Shown here one piece after another: positions 1 to 11,135 of a stretch of DNA of 64,000 bases. Both the position numbers and the translations under genes were made by a program. Source of the stretch: Erinaceus europaeus (lineage: Eukaryota > Chordata > Mammalia > Eulipotyphla > Erinaceidae); NCBI RefSeq assembly GCF_950295315.1, contig NC_080170.1, positions 92,736,054-92,800,053 of the forward strand, read 5' to 3'. How positions within the stretch are numbered: position 1 is the first letter of the stretch; each line of letters opens with the position of its first letter. The notes beneath the pieces are model-generated. The model was not told the origin of the DNA and did not search any database. It saw nothing but the letters and a program-made list of their open reading frames with translations.

Positions 1-2290
1 TCAGCATACAAGTCTTTCACTTCTTTGGTCAACTTTATTCCTCAGTGTTTGATTGATTTTGCAGAAACAGTAAATGAGAGTGATTTCTGGATGTGCATAA
101 AGAAATGCCATTGATTTTTATACATTGATTTTGCAGCCTGATACTTTCCTATATTGCCTAATAACTTCCAGTAGTTTTCTGCTGGATTCTTTAGGTCTTT
201 CTATGTATACTATCATATCATCTGCAAATAGTGAGAGCTAGACTTCTTCCCTTCCAATCTGTATTCCTTTGATTTCTTTCTCTTGTCTGATTGCTATGGC
301 AAGAACTTCCAATAATATGTTGAAGAGTAATGGTGACAGTGGACAGCCCTGTCTAGTCCCCGATCTGAGGGAGAATGCTTTCAGCTTCTGTCCATTGAGT
401 ATGATGTTGGCTGTAGGTTTGCTATATATAAACTCCACTATCTTGAGGAATTTCCCATCTATTCCCATTTTTTTAGAGTTTTGAGCATGAATGTGTGTTG
501 GATTTTGTCAAAGGCTTTCTCTGCATCTATTGAGATAATCATGTGGTTTTTTTCTTTGCATTTATTGATGTTGTAAATGACACTGATTGACTTATGGATG
601 TTGAACCAGCTTTGCATTCCTGGGATGAATCCCACTTGGTCATGATGAACAATCTTTTTGATATGTTGCTGTATCCGGTTGGCCAAGATCTTGTTTAATA
701 TTTTGGCATATATGTTCATCAGAGATATTGGTCTGTAGTTTTCCTTTTTTGTTCTGTCCCTATCAGCTTTTGGTATCAGGGTGATGTTGAATTCATAGAA
801 AGTGGATGGGAGTATTCCTCTTTCTTGAATTTTATGGGAAAGCTTATGAAGTATGGGTACTAACTGTTTCCTGAAAGTTTTGTAGAATTCGTTTGTGAAG
901 CTATCTGGTCCAGGACTTTTGTTGTTAGGGAGATTCTTAATAACGGTTTCAATTTCTTTGTCTGTGATTGGTGCATTTAGATTTTGTAGTTTTTTTTGTT
1001 TTGTTTTGTTTTAGAAGGGCATATGCTTCTACGAATTGTTCCATTTCTTCCAGATTCTCTAACTTGGTGGCGTATAGTTCTTTATATAAGTTTCACAGGA
1101 TTCTCTGGATTTCTGTGGTGTCAGTTGTGCTATCTCCTCCATCATTTACAATTCTATTAATTGGAGTCTTCTCTCTTTTTTGTTTGGTGAGTCTGGTTTT
1201 TCAATTTTGTTTAATCTTTCAAAGAACCAACATTTGGCTTCATTGATCTTTTGTATGGTTCTTTTATTTTCGATGTTGTTTATTTCTGCTCTAACTTTAG
1301 TGATTTCTGTCCTTCTGGTTGCTTTAGGGTTCCTTTGTTCCTCTTCCTCTAAGTCCTTGAGGTGTGCAGTAAGGTCGTTCATTTGAGCTTCTTCTTGGTG
1401 TTTAATATGTGATTGTATAGCTATAAGATTCCCTCTCAGTACTGCTTTAGCTGTGTCCCAAATATTTTGATAGGTTGTGTCTTCATTTTCATTTGTTTCC
1501 AGGAACATTTGAATTTCCTGCTTGAGTGAGTTCTGACCCAGTGGTTCTTAAGGAGTATGTTGTTTAGTTTCCAAATTCTATGACTTTAAATAATTTTCTG
1601 TTTGTTCTTAAATGTTAGTTTTACTCCACTGTGGTCTGAGAAGATACTTGGGATGATTTCAATGTTCTTGATTTTATTGATGCTGTCTTTGTGGCCTAAC
1701 ATGTGGTCTATCCTTGAGTATGTGTTATGTGGATTTGAAAAGAAGGTGTATTCCAGTTTTTTGGGGTGAAGGACTCTGAAAATATCCAAGAGGTCTAGTC
1801 TGTCAATCTCTTCATTCAATTCTCTTGTATCTTTATTGGTTCTCTGCTTTGTTGATCTGTCTAAGTGTGAGAGTGGGGTATTGAAGTCTCCCACTATTAT
1901 TGTGTTACTATTGATGTATTTTTGAAATTCTTTCAGTAGGCGCTTAATGTATTTAGATGGTCCCTCATTGTGTGCATAGATGTTAGTGATTGTTAAGTCT
2001 TCTTGGTGGATTGATCCTCTAATCACTATGTAATGTCCTTGCCTATCTTTTATTACTTTATTTAATTTAAAATCTATTGTGTATGAGATGAGAATGGCTG
2101 TTCCTTCCCTTTTTTGTGGTCCGTTAGCCTGTATGATAGTTTTCCATCCTTTCACTTTAAGTCTGTGTTTATCTTGTTGTGACAGATGGGATTTTTGCAA
2201 GCAGCATGTGGTTGGGTTATGTTTCCTGATTCATTCCCCAACTCTGTGCCTTTTGATGGGTGTGTTTAAGCCAATGACGTTTATTGATAT
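1..2290 (-). pseudogene. ORF2: LINE-1 ORF2 (endonuclease / reverse transcriptase), multiply broken, partial
   Basis: The recognisable fragments run leftward in the right order. The AP-type endonuclease is at 2200-1586, with GDFNTPLSHLDRST, SRIDHMLG and SDHSGVKLTF. Its first 25 or so codons (about 2290-2200) are visible only with stops. A linker lies at 1508-1146. Reverse transcriptase motif A ([13 protein letters not shown]) is at 719-459 and motif B ([15 protein letters not shown]) at 468-238. The fragments occupy different frames, so there are several frameshifts. A TAG at 240-238 interrupts the protein just before the catalytic FADD motif, which survives in the same frame at 228-217. The rest of ORF2 and the 3'UTR lie outside the window. 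Confidence 0.92.
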
Positions 2291-2381
2291 TATGGATTTA
2301 ATGTATTGTAGTGCCATTGTTGAAAAAAAAATTTTTTTCGTTTGCTCTGATATATTTCAAGTATTATAGAGATGTTCTTGT

Positions 2382-3288
2382 TTATAAGAGGTCTTTTAGA
2401 ACCTCTTTCAGGGCCAGCTTGGTGATGGTTGCCTCCTTTAACTGTTGTTTGTCTAAGAAGGTTTTGATCCCTCCATCTAGCCTGAATGAAAGTCTAGCAG
2501 GATATATTATCCTTGGTTGAAACCCTTTTTCATTCAGGGCTCGATAGATATCTTGCCACTCTCTTCTGGCTTTTAGAGTTTGAGTGGAGAAGTCTGCAGA
2601 TAATCTTGTGGGTTTTCCCTTGTATGTGACTTTTTGTTTCTCTCTTGCTGCCTTTAGGATCCTTTCTTTATCATTACTTCTTCTCATTGTGACTATGATG
2701 TGCCTTCAGGTCTGGGTTGATTCTGTTTGGTACTCTCTGGGCCTCTTGGATCTTGATGTCCTTTCTGTTATTCAGGTCTGGGAAGTTTTCTTCTATTATT
2801 TCCTCTAGAATGTTTGCTTCCCCTTCCTCTCTTTCTTCCTCTGGCAGGCCAATTATATGAATGATACTTCTTTTGAGATCATCTCTTATGTCTCTGTTGT
2901 TGTTTTCAGTGTCTCTCAATCTCTTTTTGAGCTCTTTTACCTCTTTCTTCATTTTCTCTAACTCATCCTCTGCCTGACTAATTCTGTTTTCTGCTTCTGT
3001 TAGTCTGCATTCCCTTGCCTCAGCTTCTTTCTTCATTACAGCTATTTCAGCTTTCAGTTCTCTAATTGTCTCAAGATAATCAGTATTTTCCTTGGGGGTC
3101 TCAACTCTTGTTTCCCTAATACTGCCATTCCTTTCCTCCAATGTTGTTTTCATTTCTGTGATTAATAAGTTTATTATTGCTTGCATACTTTTCTTATCTA
3201 TGGTTACTTCTGGCTGATTTGTAGTTTCTTCTGGGCTCTTGTCTTCATTCATTGGAGTAGCAGTTTTATTTGTTTTTGATCTACCCAT
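2382..3288 (-). pseudogene. ORF1: LINE-1 ORF1 (RNA-binding chaperone), frameshifted
   Basis: ORF1p is the trimeric RNA-binding protein that coats LINE-1 RNA. The first frame (3288-2674, 204 aa) begins MGRSKTNKTATP, then has a long heptad-rich coiled coil (about residues 60-140, rich in E, K, L and R) and the start of the RNA-recognition domain (IIGLPEEEREEG, RVPNRINPDL). The reading frame is then lost. The rest continues in another frame at 2687-2382 with the C-terminal domain (DKERILKAAREK, RLSADFSTQTLKARREW) and ends normally. The two frames overlap by 14 bases, which fits a single small indel near 2690. The combined length (about 305 aa) is normal for the family. Non-functional as it stands. 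Confidence 0.92.
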
Positions 3289-4940
3289 TTTTTATTTATG
3301 TGTTTCTTTTTTTTATATACTCTGTTGTTCCTCAGTTGTTGTGTCTTGAGTAAAAGCAACACCGTACTAAATACCTTTATGACAATTGCACTCACCAACC
3401 TCAGGAATTACAGTAACAACTGAAGCAAGTATTGAAGCAGTTTAATCGTTACCAGTTAGCCAAACAATTTCTCCAGTCCGTGAAAAAATAGTAATCAAAT
3501 CCCAGTGAAGATGAAAGAGAAAAGAAAGAAGGGATAGCAAGAATAGAAGGTTATGCAAATCTACTATCCATTGTATATTCTAGGGGTAACAAGAGGGGAA
3601 AGGTAATTAGAGCAGAGATACACACATAGAGAGTCCACTCTGAGTCAGATTTCTTCCCCAAAATAATTCACAAATTCATAAATGCAAAGATGAAGGAAGG
3701 AAGATGTGTATGACAAGATTAAAAAAAAAAAGGAAAGGAAAGAAGAGACAAGAGAGAGAAAAGGGAAAAGATATGAAAAAGTGCTGTAATTAAAGAGCAG
3801 TGAAAGGAAAGGTTTTTTTATTACTTTATTTTTACTTTACTTTACTTTAATTTAATTTAATTTTTTTGATTAGCTAGGAGGGGGGAGGGGAGAGTCTGTA
3901 GAGGAGGTAGGATTAAGGAGACAAGTTGCTCCCACAATATATAAGATGTCCATTACCCTTGCTCTGAAATATATGCTGAGTTAATTCTGATTAACCTAAA
4001 TGGGGGGGGAGAGATATGCCTGTATATAATATTAATAGTAAAATAGTGCAGGGTAAAAAAAAATAAAATAAAACCCTGTCCCAGATTTCCTCAAACCTTG
4101 TGATCAGAGGCAGCTGATTGTTAAGTATGAGAAAAGAAAAAAAAAAAAACCTCAGGACTAGACAAGGATAGCTGGTATAGACAGTTATGCAAATCTACTA
4201 TCCACTATATATTCTAGGGGTGGCTAAAGGATGAAGGGAAGTTGAGTAGAGACACTGGCAATGAGAGTCCACAATGAGTCAGAAATCTTCCCCCAAATAG
4301 TTTCCAAATGTGTATCAGTGAATTCAAAAAAGCACACTGTTTGGTGGTGTGGGGGCTGGGGGCTGTGGCTTTGGAAGCTGTAGGATTAAGGAAGAAAGGA
4401 TGACAAGAATGAGAAAAAGAAAAAAAAAAGAAAAAGAGAGAGAGAAAAAAGAAAAAGATAAGAAAAAGAACAGTCATAAAAGAGCAGTGAAAGGAAAGGG
4501 TTTTTTTAAATGTATTTATTTTTTATTTAATTAGCTATGCAGGGTGAGGTGGGTGGCTTTGGCTACTTAGAAAGAAAAAAGGCCAGAGGTTTCAGAAGGG
4601 TATAGACTTAGAATGAATGATACTCCCTGGTGGGACAGGAATTTGGTAAAGAAAGAAGCTCCTAGCAGGGCAGCCTGCTAGGAGCTGGTCCCCAGGGACT
4701 CATTATGTGGGGGGGAGGAGGTATGCTTAAAAATTAAAAGGAAAAAAAATTTTTTTCCCCTTTTTTCCTACTCTAATTCTTAACCCAAATTAAGTTATAG
4801 TCACCTCCTTGGTGTCACCGCTAGGACCCCTTATTGACTGGTCTACTGAAGGCAGAAAATACTACCGTTTCCAGGAGATGTGGTCAGAGCTCAAGTCACT
4901 AGCAGCTTCTCAGTCTGCCATCTTCCAGGAACTGACCCTG
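3289..4940 (-). promoter_or_regulatory. LINE-1 5'UTR with internal duplication
   Basis: This 1.65 kb non-coding stretch upstream of ORF1 on the minus strand should carry the element's internal promoter (family knowledge; no factor sites were proven). Two related blocks occur: one around 3551-3850, the other around 4185-4520. Both contain TTATGCAAATCTACTATCCA, a GAGAGTCCAC motif and an AAAGAGCAGTGAAAGGAAAGG motif. The first two recur at a spacing of 634 bases, the last at 686. A-rich and G-rich runs separate them. This looks like a monomer-type tandem promoter. Confidence 0.75.
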
Positions 4941-5112
4941 GATGCCGCTGTTTTTCTTTTTAACATGACCCTGGTTATTTTTGGAGACAGTTTTAATTTT
5001 TACAATCTAGATGACACATAACTTCCATTTTTGAATTCATTTATAAGTCATGTTAAATATTATAAAAATATGTGTTTGTCAGATAGAAAATTTAAACTAT
5101 AAAATTGTCATA
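4941..5112. other. Unassigned AT-rich flank
   Basis: Short stretch between the LINE-1 5' end and a SINE. No gene or repeat recognised. Confidence 0.4.
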
Positions 5113-5409
5113 ATGGGGGCTGAGTAGAGGTGAACTGGGTAGGTACACATAAGATGAAGCACAAGGATCCATGCAAAGATCCCGGTTCAATCCCCCTGTT
5201 CCTCACCTACAAGGGGGTTGCTTCACAAGTGGTAAAGCAGGTCTATCTTTCTCCCTCTTTATATCCCCTTCCTTCTCAGTTTCTCTGTCCTATCCAATAA
5301 AAAAAGAAAAGAAAAGAAAAACGGCGACCAGGAGCAGTGGACTCTTAGTGCCCAGCACCAAGCCCCAGTGATAACCCTAGAGGCAAAAATAAATAAATAA
5401 ATAAATAAA
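5113..5409 (+). mobile_element. tRNA-derived SINE, long-tail type
   Basis: It carries the tRNA-like B-box region (CCCGGTTCAATCCCC), the SINE core (CACAAGTGGTAAAGCAGGTCT) and a pyrimidine-rich middle. The 3' module reads AGGAGCAGTGGACTC then CAGTGATAACCCTAGAGG, ending in (AATA)n. Copies with this 3' module also occur at 7111, 26231, 34241 and 56898. Confidence 0.85.
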
Positions 5410-6678
5410 ACATTGTTGTAGTAACAATATATGATATATCCTAACCTTTTTCCCCAAAAGTTTCCAGGTTAATCTCGCCTACTTAGACCTATATTGTCAA
5501 ATTCTACAAAAAAAAACTTCATGAATATTTTAGCAGGCATTTCAGTATAATAAATATTTTACAAAGGTACCTATTCAAATATTAAATCTTCACATTTTTA
5601 ACATTATAACAAAAATGACTTACAGAATTTCAGCACTATAAGTACTTTGAGTGTTTTATGTCACTGAAGCTTTAGAAAAAACAGCCTGAGACATATGTTA
5701 TATCATCTTTGTTTTCAGGTGAGAGATCTTGGAGTTAGAAAGATCAAATAATCTCACTATTTCAAGTCAAGAGACTTATTTTTTAAGTTTCACTATCAGA
5801 AAAATGTTAAAGTTGACAGAAAAAAAGGTGCAAGTTTAAAGAAAAACGTGTTCATTCTTGGACATAATTTCATTCCGTGCCAAGTATCAGTAAAGAGTAT
5901 CCAAGTGCAAAAATTCAGTATGAGTTGTGCATGCAGAAATGTTATTCGAAGGATGTAGGTTTAGGTATCACCAACTCAGACATTATTACAAAAGCTGACA
6001 ATTTCTTCAAGGAATGATGACTCATAGTCTCAACAGAGAGAACACATCTAAAATCTCAATATTAAGGCATTCTAAACAGGAAAACTCAAAAAGATTTCAG
6101 GAGATGTCACTGAGATAATAATAGAGGAGATTTCTTGCTTCACTCCCAAGTGGAACAAGTAGCAATTTATCAGGAGGACACAGAATGAATGCCATATTTT
6201 AAGGTGAGACTGAGGTACCTCTGACATATCAAAGACCAACATGGATTTTAGCACAGTGAAAAAACAAGAGATTTCCTATGTAGTGTAGACAACCTCTGCA
6301 CATCAGATGAAGAACCTCGAAGAAAAAAGATATCAATGGCATACAAACATAAATTACATTTAACCCCTTAGCAAGTTTGCTGTAACCCCCCAACACCTCA
6401 CCAACTCTGTTGAGACAGCAACTGTAAATATAAATCTTAGCTCATACATGTCAGTAGAGATTAGATATTCAAAAAGATAAATATAAATTGAATGACACTA
6501 CAGTGCTGCCTACTTTATGACAAAGTGAAAGTAGTTCAATTGTCTAAATTGCTGAACCAAATAGTGAAAAGCAAGAACAGGCAAATGTAAAGTACCTAAA
6601 ATGGGAGATAAAGAAAAAAAAAATACAACTGATGGCAACTTAAAATCTCAATAGAATATGGCATCACAACTAGTATAA
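5410..6678. other. Low-copy AT-rich DNA, nothing recognised
   Basis: No coding frame of note, no RNA gene and no repeat that I recognise. Probably intergenic or intronic. Confidence 0.4.
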
Positions 6679-6947
6679 TATGAAACACAGTAGATAGTAT
6701 AAGAACTGATGATTTTTCATTCAGATTTTCAGTGTAAATTTGATGTAAAAATATATGGCATTTGTAGTTTCATAGTCTTTGTATGAAACACAGCAGACAG
6801 TATACAAACTGATCATTTTTTTAAATTTCTTTATTGGGGAATTAAATGTTTTACATTAGACAGTAAAAGAACTGCTAATTTTTAATTGGGGTTGTCAGTA
6901 GAAATTTGATGCAAAAATACATGGCATTTGTACTTTCATAGTTTTTG
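6679..6947. repeat. 103-bp tandem duplication with a LINE-1 tail inserted in the second copy
   Basis: Copy one (6679-6781) and copy two (6782-6947) both begin TATGAAACACAG and both end GGCATTTGTA-TTTCATAG. Copy two is about 63 bases longer because it holds a minus-strand LINE-1 tail (TTTCTTTATTGGGGAATTAA, near 6822-6858). The tail is flanked by diverged direct repeats AGACAGTATACAAACTG and AGACAGTAAAAGAACTG. Confidence 0.8.
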
Positions 6948-7110
6948 CTTTTAATATTTAAAGAAATTCTTTGTAGAACTTCTAGTAAATTATAGTAGAG
7001 AAAAATCACATATTTATTATGAAAATGTTTCACATCTTTAGTTATTGTGATGGGAAGTACCAGAAATAGTAATCAATCACTCAACCCCTTAGTAGTTATT
7101 CATTTCGTAA
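6948..7110. other. Unassigned
   Basis: AT-rich flank, nothing recognised. Confidence 0.4.
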
Positions 7111-7371
7111 TCTTTACCCCCTTTTTTTTCCTCCAGGGTTATCGCTGGCGTTCAGTGCCAACACTATAAATCCACTGCTTCTGGAGGCTAATTTTCCCAT
7201 TTTGTTGCCCTTGTTGTTGCCCTTGTTGTGGTTGTTATTGTGCTATAGCTGTTATTGGATAGGATAGAGAGAAATTGAGAGAGGGGGAGAAGACAAAGAG
7301 GAAGAGAGAAAGATAGACACCTACAGACCTGCTTCACCACTTTTGAAATGACCCCCCTGCAAGTGGGGGGT
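7111..7371 (-). mobile_element. tRNA-derived SINE, long-tail type, 5'-truncated
   Basis: Reverse-orientation copy. CTCCAGGGTTATCGCTGG is the 3' module, followed by the GTTGTTGCCCTTGTTGT tail, GGATAGGATAGAGAGAAATT, and the core CACCTACAGACCTGCTTCACC. The tRNA-like head is missing: the copy stops at about 7371 in CCCCTGCAAGTGGGG. Confidence 0.85.
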
Positions 7372-7373
7372 TG

Positions 7374-7745
7374 TCATAATAAATGGAATACTACTCTGTC
7401 ATTAAAATGGTGATATTGTGTCTTTTGAGACAATGTAGATAAAATAGAGGTGATTATGCTAAGTAAAATAAGTATAAAGAAGTGAAACACAACTGTTAGA
7501 TGATTCTACTCACATGTGAACTATAAATAAAACAAAGTTACAATGACAATAAACTCGTTCTTAGACTCTGGAAACTATGGCAGTTATCAGAGGGAACTAC
7601 GATGGAAATAAGGAGGTAGGGAAGAGGGGTCTCCTGAATATAGTTTGGTGGTAGGTGTAGTGAATAATATATACCCAATCCAAGTGTGAAATTATACTCC
7701 TACCATCTTGCAATATTGTAAACTAAAATTAAGTCAATAAAGAAA
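7374..7745 (+). mobile_element. Older LINE-1 3' end
   Basis: Begins with the end of an ORF2-type sequence (AATGGAATACTACTCTGTCA, GAGGTGATTATGCTAAGTAA) and continues through a 3'UTR to AATAAAGAAAACAG. Diverged and non-coding. Confidence 0.7.
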
Positions 7746-9340
7746 ACAGTATTTTTAGTTCAGCGGAAACCTTAATACCTTACTTTGTTAATGGGCATTC
7801 TGACTTAAGAAATCTTACATCTTTTATATTAGTTTAAATATTCAGAGCCTTCTACTCAAAGGCGTACACAATCTGATCACAATTGTAACTATTTGATTGG
7901 AGTTATGAAAGTAATCATAGAGCAACTTTTCATAAGAACTATCTTTTCTTTCTTTAGGACTTCAACCTCAACATTTTCTGACTTTATAAGATGCTTTCTT
8001 TAATACAAAAATAGAAATAAGGCCACATAGATTGATTCCAAGTAGCTTTTGGCAAGTAGCTTTCTCATTAATCACCAATAAGTATACAAATATAAAATTC
8101 AGTGGGGAGCCACACTTCATGTGAATACAAAAATATGTTAGACTTGACAGGCAAGCAGAGAAATACAAGTTTTGCAATGGCTAAATGCTTTAGACTCTTT
8201 ATCCACCATGAATTAATAATTATTTATGTTTAGTATATTTAAAAATTTACTTATAAAAAAGGGTTTCCTTCTTTATAAACAATGGAATTTTTACTTTATT
8301 AGATTTTTCTAGATTTGTCAGCATCAGTGTTTAAGCACTCAATCAAAATCTATGTGTACTAATGAGCAATGTGGATATTTTTCACATTCATTTACTTATG
8401 TTAGAATTTACTGACTTTATTAAATTGAACCTAGGGCTCTTTGGTGCAGATAAAACATTCTTCTGTATAATAAGCAGGAAATGCAGTCTTCAACTTTCAG
8501 CTGGTGTTGGATTAGCTAGTGTGTAGAATGGATTCCAGTGTCTCCATTAGTCCTTTATATAAATCTTCAGCTCCATGAAAACTTCTGAGTCTATAATTAC
8601 TTTGTGTTTCTTCATACCAGTATTTTTTTTTTCATGTTTTTCACCTACAGCTCCTTCTCTTTTGCTTAGCATGTGAAGCCTGACTTAGATCTTAATAGAA
8701 CTCACACAATTTCTCTGAACACACTTTTCTGTGGACTTTTATTTCTATTAACTCTTGTAGTATTTACTCTCAACATAACACAATTAGAATTTAAATATTG
8801 TATGGCAGTCAAACTACCTTAACCTTTCTGCTTGCTATACTTTGCTGTTTAAATTTCTGCTCTTTGAACACAGACCTATAATTTCTTTGAAGTTTTTAAA
8901 AAATATAAACAATGAAGGTTGATTAATATGTATTGAATATTCCATATTTTGTACTAAATGAAGCCAAGCTTATTTTTGCAAGACATTTCTGAACATCTAA
9001 ATATAAAGAAATCTTTTTGTTCAGATCCTTTTATTTGTAAAAACCCTGAATATCTCATTACCTACAAGCTGTTGCACAGAAAAGAATGTTCTGTAACAAA
9101 ATTTGATTCAGATATAGAAATTAGAATTGGCAAATAATCATGAATCTGTAGATATGTATTCATAAAGTACATAAAATTTTAACAATGATTTACTTAGAAT
9201 TTTGTAAGTGCTTAAATATATCTTATGTGTCTAACTACAAAAACAGTCTTCAGGTGGCATACATTTGGAATTGTCTAGTTTCAAAAAGCTAACTGGAGTT
9301 TAATAATATCAAATTATTAAAATTGACATTAATTTTCAAA
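7746..9340. other. Low-copy AT-rich DNA, nothing recognised
   Basis: A 1.6 kb stretch without a convincing gene or repeat. The short open frames here show no domain or composition suggesting coding. Confidence 0.4.
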
Positions 9341-9460
9341 GGTTTATTTGCTTGTTTATGAAAGAGATAGAGACCAGAACTCTGTTCAACTCTGGCTCAT
9401 GGTAGGTTCCAGGGACTGACCACTGGACCTGAAAATCTGGTGTGCCACAGACTGTGTTAT
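9341..9460 (-). mobile_element. Probable old tRNA-derived SINE remnant
   Basis: The order AAAGAGATAGAGACCAGAAC, CTGGCTCATGGTAGGTTCCAGGGAC and CTGGTGTGCCACAG resembles reverse-orientation SINEs elsewhere in the window (24207-24340). Very diverged. Confidence 0.4.
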
Positions 9461-9559
9461 CTCTGTAGCCTGACATTAATTTCTTATAGAACAATTGCTC
9501 CAACATATATCAAATTAAAGGATCATAGGTATAAAGTGAATGTTCAGTTTAGAAAATGT

Positions 9560-9995
9560 ACTGCCATTTTCTTTAAAATCCCCTTTTCTCCCAGTCCTGG
9601 AACCTCTGGGACTTTGCTTGTATTTCTTGATACTTCTCCTCTTATTTCGTTACCCTGTGATACTGCCTCTGCAGACCTCAACTACATCAGTGCAATCAGT
9701 GGGATGCATTGGATCGACCTTCTCGTGGTGCATCCCGTGAGTACCCATTTATTGGGGAAACTGACGATCCTTCCTAGTGGACTGAATCCACATGGATCCC
9801 AGTCACTTTCAAAGCCAGCAACAAGCAGACATCAGGCTCAACCTGACGCTGTTGACTGGCTACGGAAGAAGGGCAGACGCTAGAAGAAGAAGTGCAATCA
9901 GTGCCACCATGCCATATTTCACTTCAGTCTGTATCCAGAGACTCCAAATCTGAGATATCAGCCTTCCAACCTTACAACTCCAATAATCCGATCAG
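9560..9995 (+). mobile_element. Fragment of the long non-coding retroposon family, split by a 189-bp insertion
   Basis: CCCAGTCCTGGAACCTCTGGGACTTTG and the following sequence match the 5' portions of copies at about 24650, 42900 and 43660 in this window. The match resumes after the insertion at 9702-9890 with TTCACTTCAGTCTGTATCCAGAGA. No coding capacity. Confidence 0.7.
9702..9890 (+). mobile_element. 189-bp orphan retro-insertion with 13-bp target duplication
   Basis: Flanked by perfect direct repeats AGTGCAATCAGTG (9689-9701 and 9891-9903). It begins GGATGCATTGG and ends in a GAAGAAGA-type A-rich tail, so LINE-style retroposition is likely. The 5' end can fold (GGATGCA near 9702 with TGCATCC near 9729). 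It matches no other repeat I recognise in this window. Its source is unknown to me. Confidence 0.75.
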
Positions 9996-10000
9996 ACTTA

Positions 10001-10141
10001 TCTCTTTTCTTTTCTTTTCTTTTCTTTTCTTTTCTTTTCTTTTCTTTTCTTTTCTTTTCTTTTTCTTTCCTTTCTTTCTTTCTTTCTTTCTTTCTTTCTA
10101 TCTTCCTTTCTTCCTTTCTTCCTTTCTCTCTTTCTCTTTTT
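10001..10141 (+). repeat. (TTTTC)n / (TTTC)n microsatellite
   Basis: Pure pyrimidine pentamer and tetramer repeats. The long low-complexity open frames on both strands here are artefacts of this repeat. Confidence 0.95.
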
Positions 10142-10227
10142 TTTGCCCTGCTCTAGGGTTATTGCTGGGTCTTTGTGCCATAACTGCAAATCCACTGCTC
10201 CTAGTGGCTGTTTTTCCTCCTCATTTA
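10142..10227 (-). mobile_element. SINE 3' fragment
   Basis: CTCTAGGGTTATTGCTGG and AAATCCACTGCTCCTAGTGGC are the reverse complement of the SINE 3' module. The rest is absent. Confidence 0.75.
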
Positions 10228-10340
10228 TTATGTTTCCCATACCTTCTTTATTCAGTCACCTGCCCAAGGATATTTAGATTGATTTCATGTTTTGACCACT
10301 GTGAATAATGCATAAGGTGTTTGATATTCAGTGTTAAGAT
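10228..10340 (-). mobile_element. LINE-1 ORF2 3' fragment (antisense)
   Basis: Resembles the antisense of the LINE-1 ORF2 C-terminal region (TTCATGTTTTGACCACTGTGAATAATGCAT). Short and diverged. Confidence 0.55.
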
Positions 10341-10429
10341 ATCTCAAGTCTTCTAACTCTTTTTTGTATTATTTATAGTGATATCACATAGTTATATGAA
10401 CATGGGCTCATTTATTAAATATTCAGATC

Positions 10430-11135
10430 ATTAGTTTTTTAATTTATGAACACACGTGTGTTATTTTATTTTTACTCATGTTTTAATATTGATTGACAAA
10501 ATTATAAGACAACAGGGATATAATTCCACATTTTTCCCACCACCAGAGTTCTGTATCTCCATTTCCTCCACTGGAAGCTGTAGTAGTTCTCCCAAGATCA
10601 CAGATATGGGTTGATATATATAAATATTTTTTTTCCTATGGTCCTGTCTTCCCCTCCTTTCTAAGTCACACTTACACCTATTACTACTTATGAGTGTTCT
10701 TCCTTTTTTCCTCTTCTCTCTCAGGGTCCTGATATCATAGGGGATCAGAGCCTTCTAGTTATCATCCCCTAACTTTATTCCCCCTCTGGGAGTATGGACC
10801 AAAATTCTTTATGGGGTACAAAAGATGGGAGGTCTGGTTTCTGTAATTGTTTCTGTGCTAGACATGGTTGTTGGCAGTTCAATCCATACCACAAGCCTGT
10901 TTCTATCTTCCCCTAGTCAGACAGGGCTCTGGAGAGGTGAGGTTCCAGGACACACTGGTGAAATCATCTGTCCAGGGAGTTCTGGATGGAGTCACAGTAG
11001 CATCTGCAACTTGGTGGCTGTAGCATTGTGAGTTTCTGAAGAAATTCTGGTTTTATTCTGTTGAGTTTTTGAGTGATTTTTCTAGTTTAAGAGGAGAGCA
11101 ATCTAGAATGGTTCCTACTGCATAGCCATGCCTCC
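10430..11135 (-). mobile_element. 3'-end family copy (LINE-1-like 3'UTR), reverse orientation
   Basis: CTCTGGGAGTATGGACC, GTAATTGTTTCTGTGCTAGACATGG, AGGTTCCAGGACACACTGG and GGAGTTCTGGATGG match the reverse complement of the 3' module seen in the LINE-1 at 18604-19690. Diverged and non-coding. Confidence 0.7.

Larger units (their letters stand above)
1..4940 (-). mobile_element. LINE-1 element, broken, 3' part beyond left window edge
   Basis: An autonomous non-LTR retrotransposon read on the minus strand: 5'UTR (about 4940-3289), ORF1 (3288-2382) and ORF2 (about 2290 to beyond base 1). The reverse complement of about 4900-4935 reads GGAAGATGGCAGACTGAGAA, resembling the usual start of a LINE-1 5'UTR and marking the 5' end at about 4930-4945. 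The copy is nearly complete at its 5' end, which is uncommon for LINE-1, but both ORFs are broken, so it is inactive. The order of ORF1 and ORF2 domains is correct for LINE-1. Confidence 0.93.

Noticed and set aside
1146..1508. LINE-1 ORF2 as an active gene
   Set aside because: The fragments lie in different frames, a TAG precedes the FADD motif, and ORF1 is frameshifted.
9440..9883. 147-aa plus-strand frame
   Set aside because: Crosses from an old SINE-like piece through a non-coding retroposon into the 189-bp insertion. No domain, and the target repeats show it is a composite.
9892..10308. Ser/Phe/Leu-rich and Lys/Arg/Glu-rich open frames
   Set aside because: They are translations of the (TTTTC)n and (TTTC)n microsatellite. 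The same applies at 14607-14915, 41614-41938 and 42271-42543.
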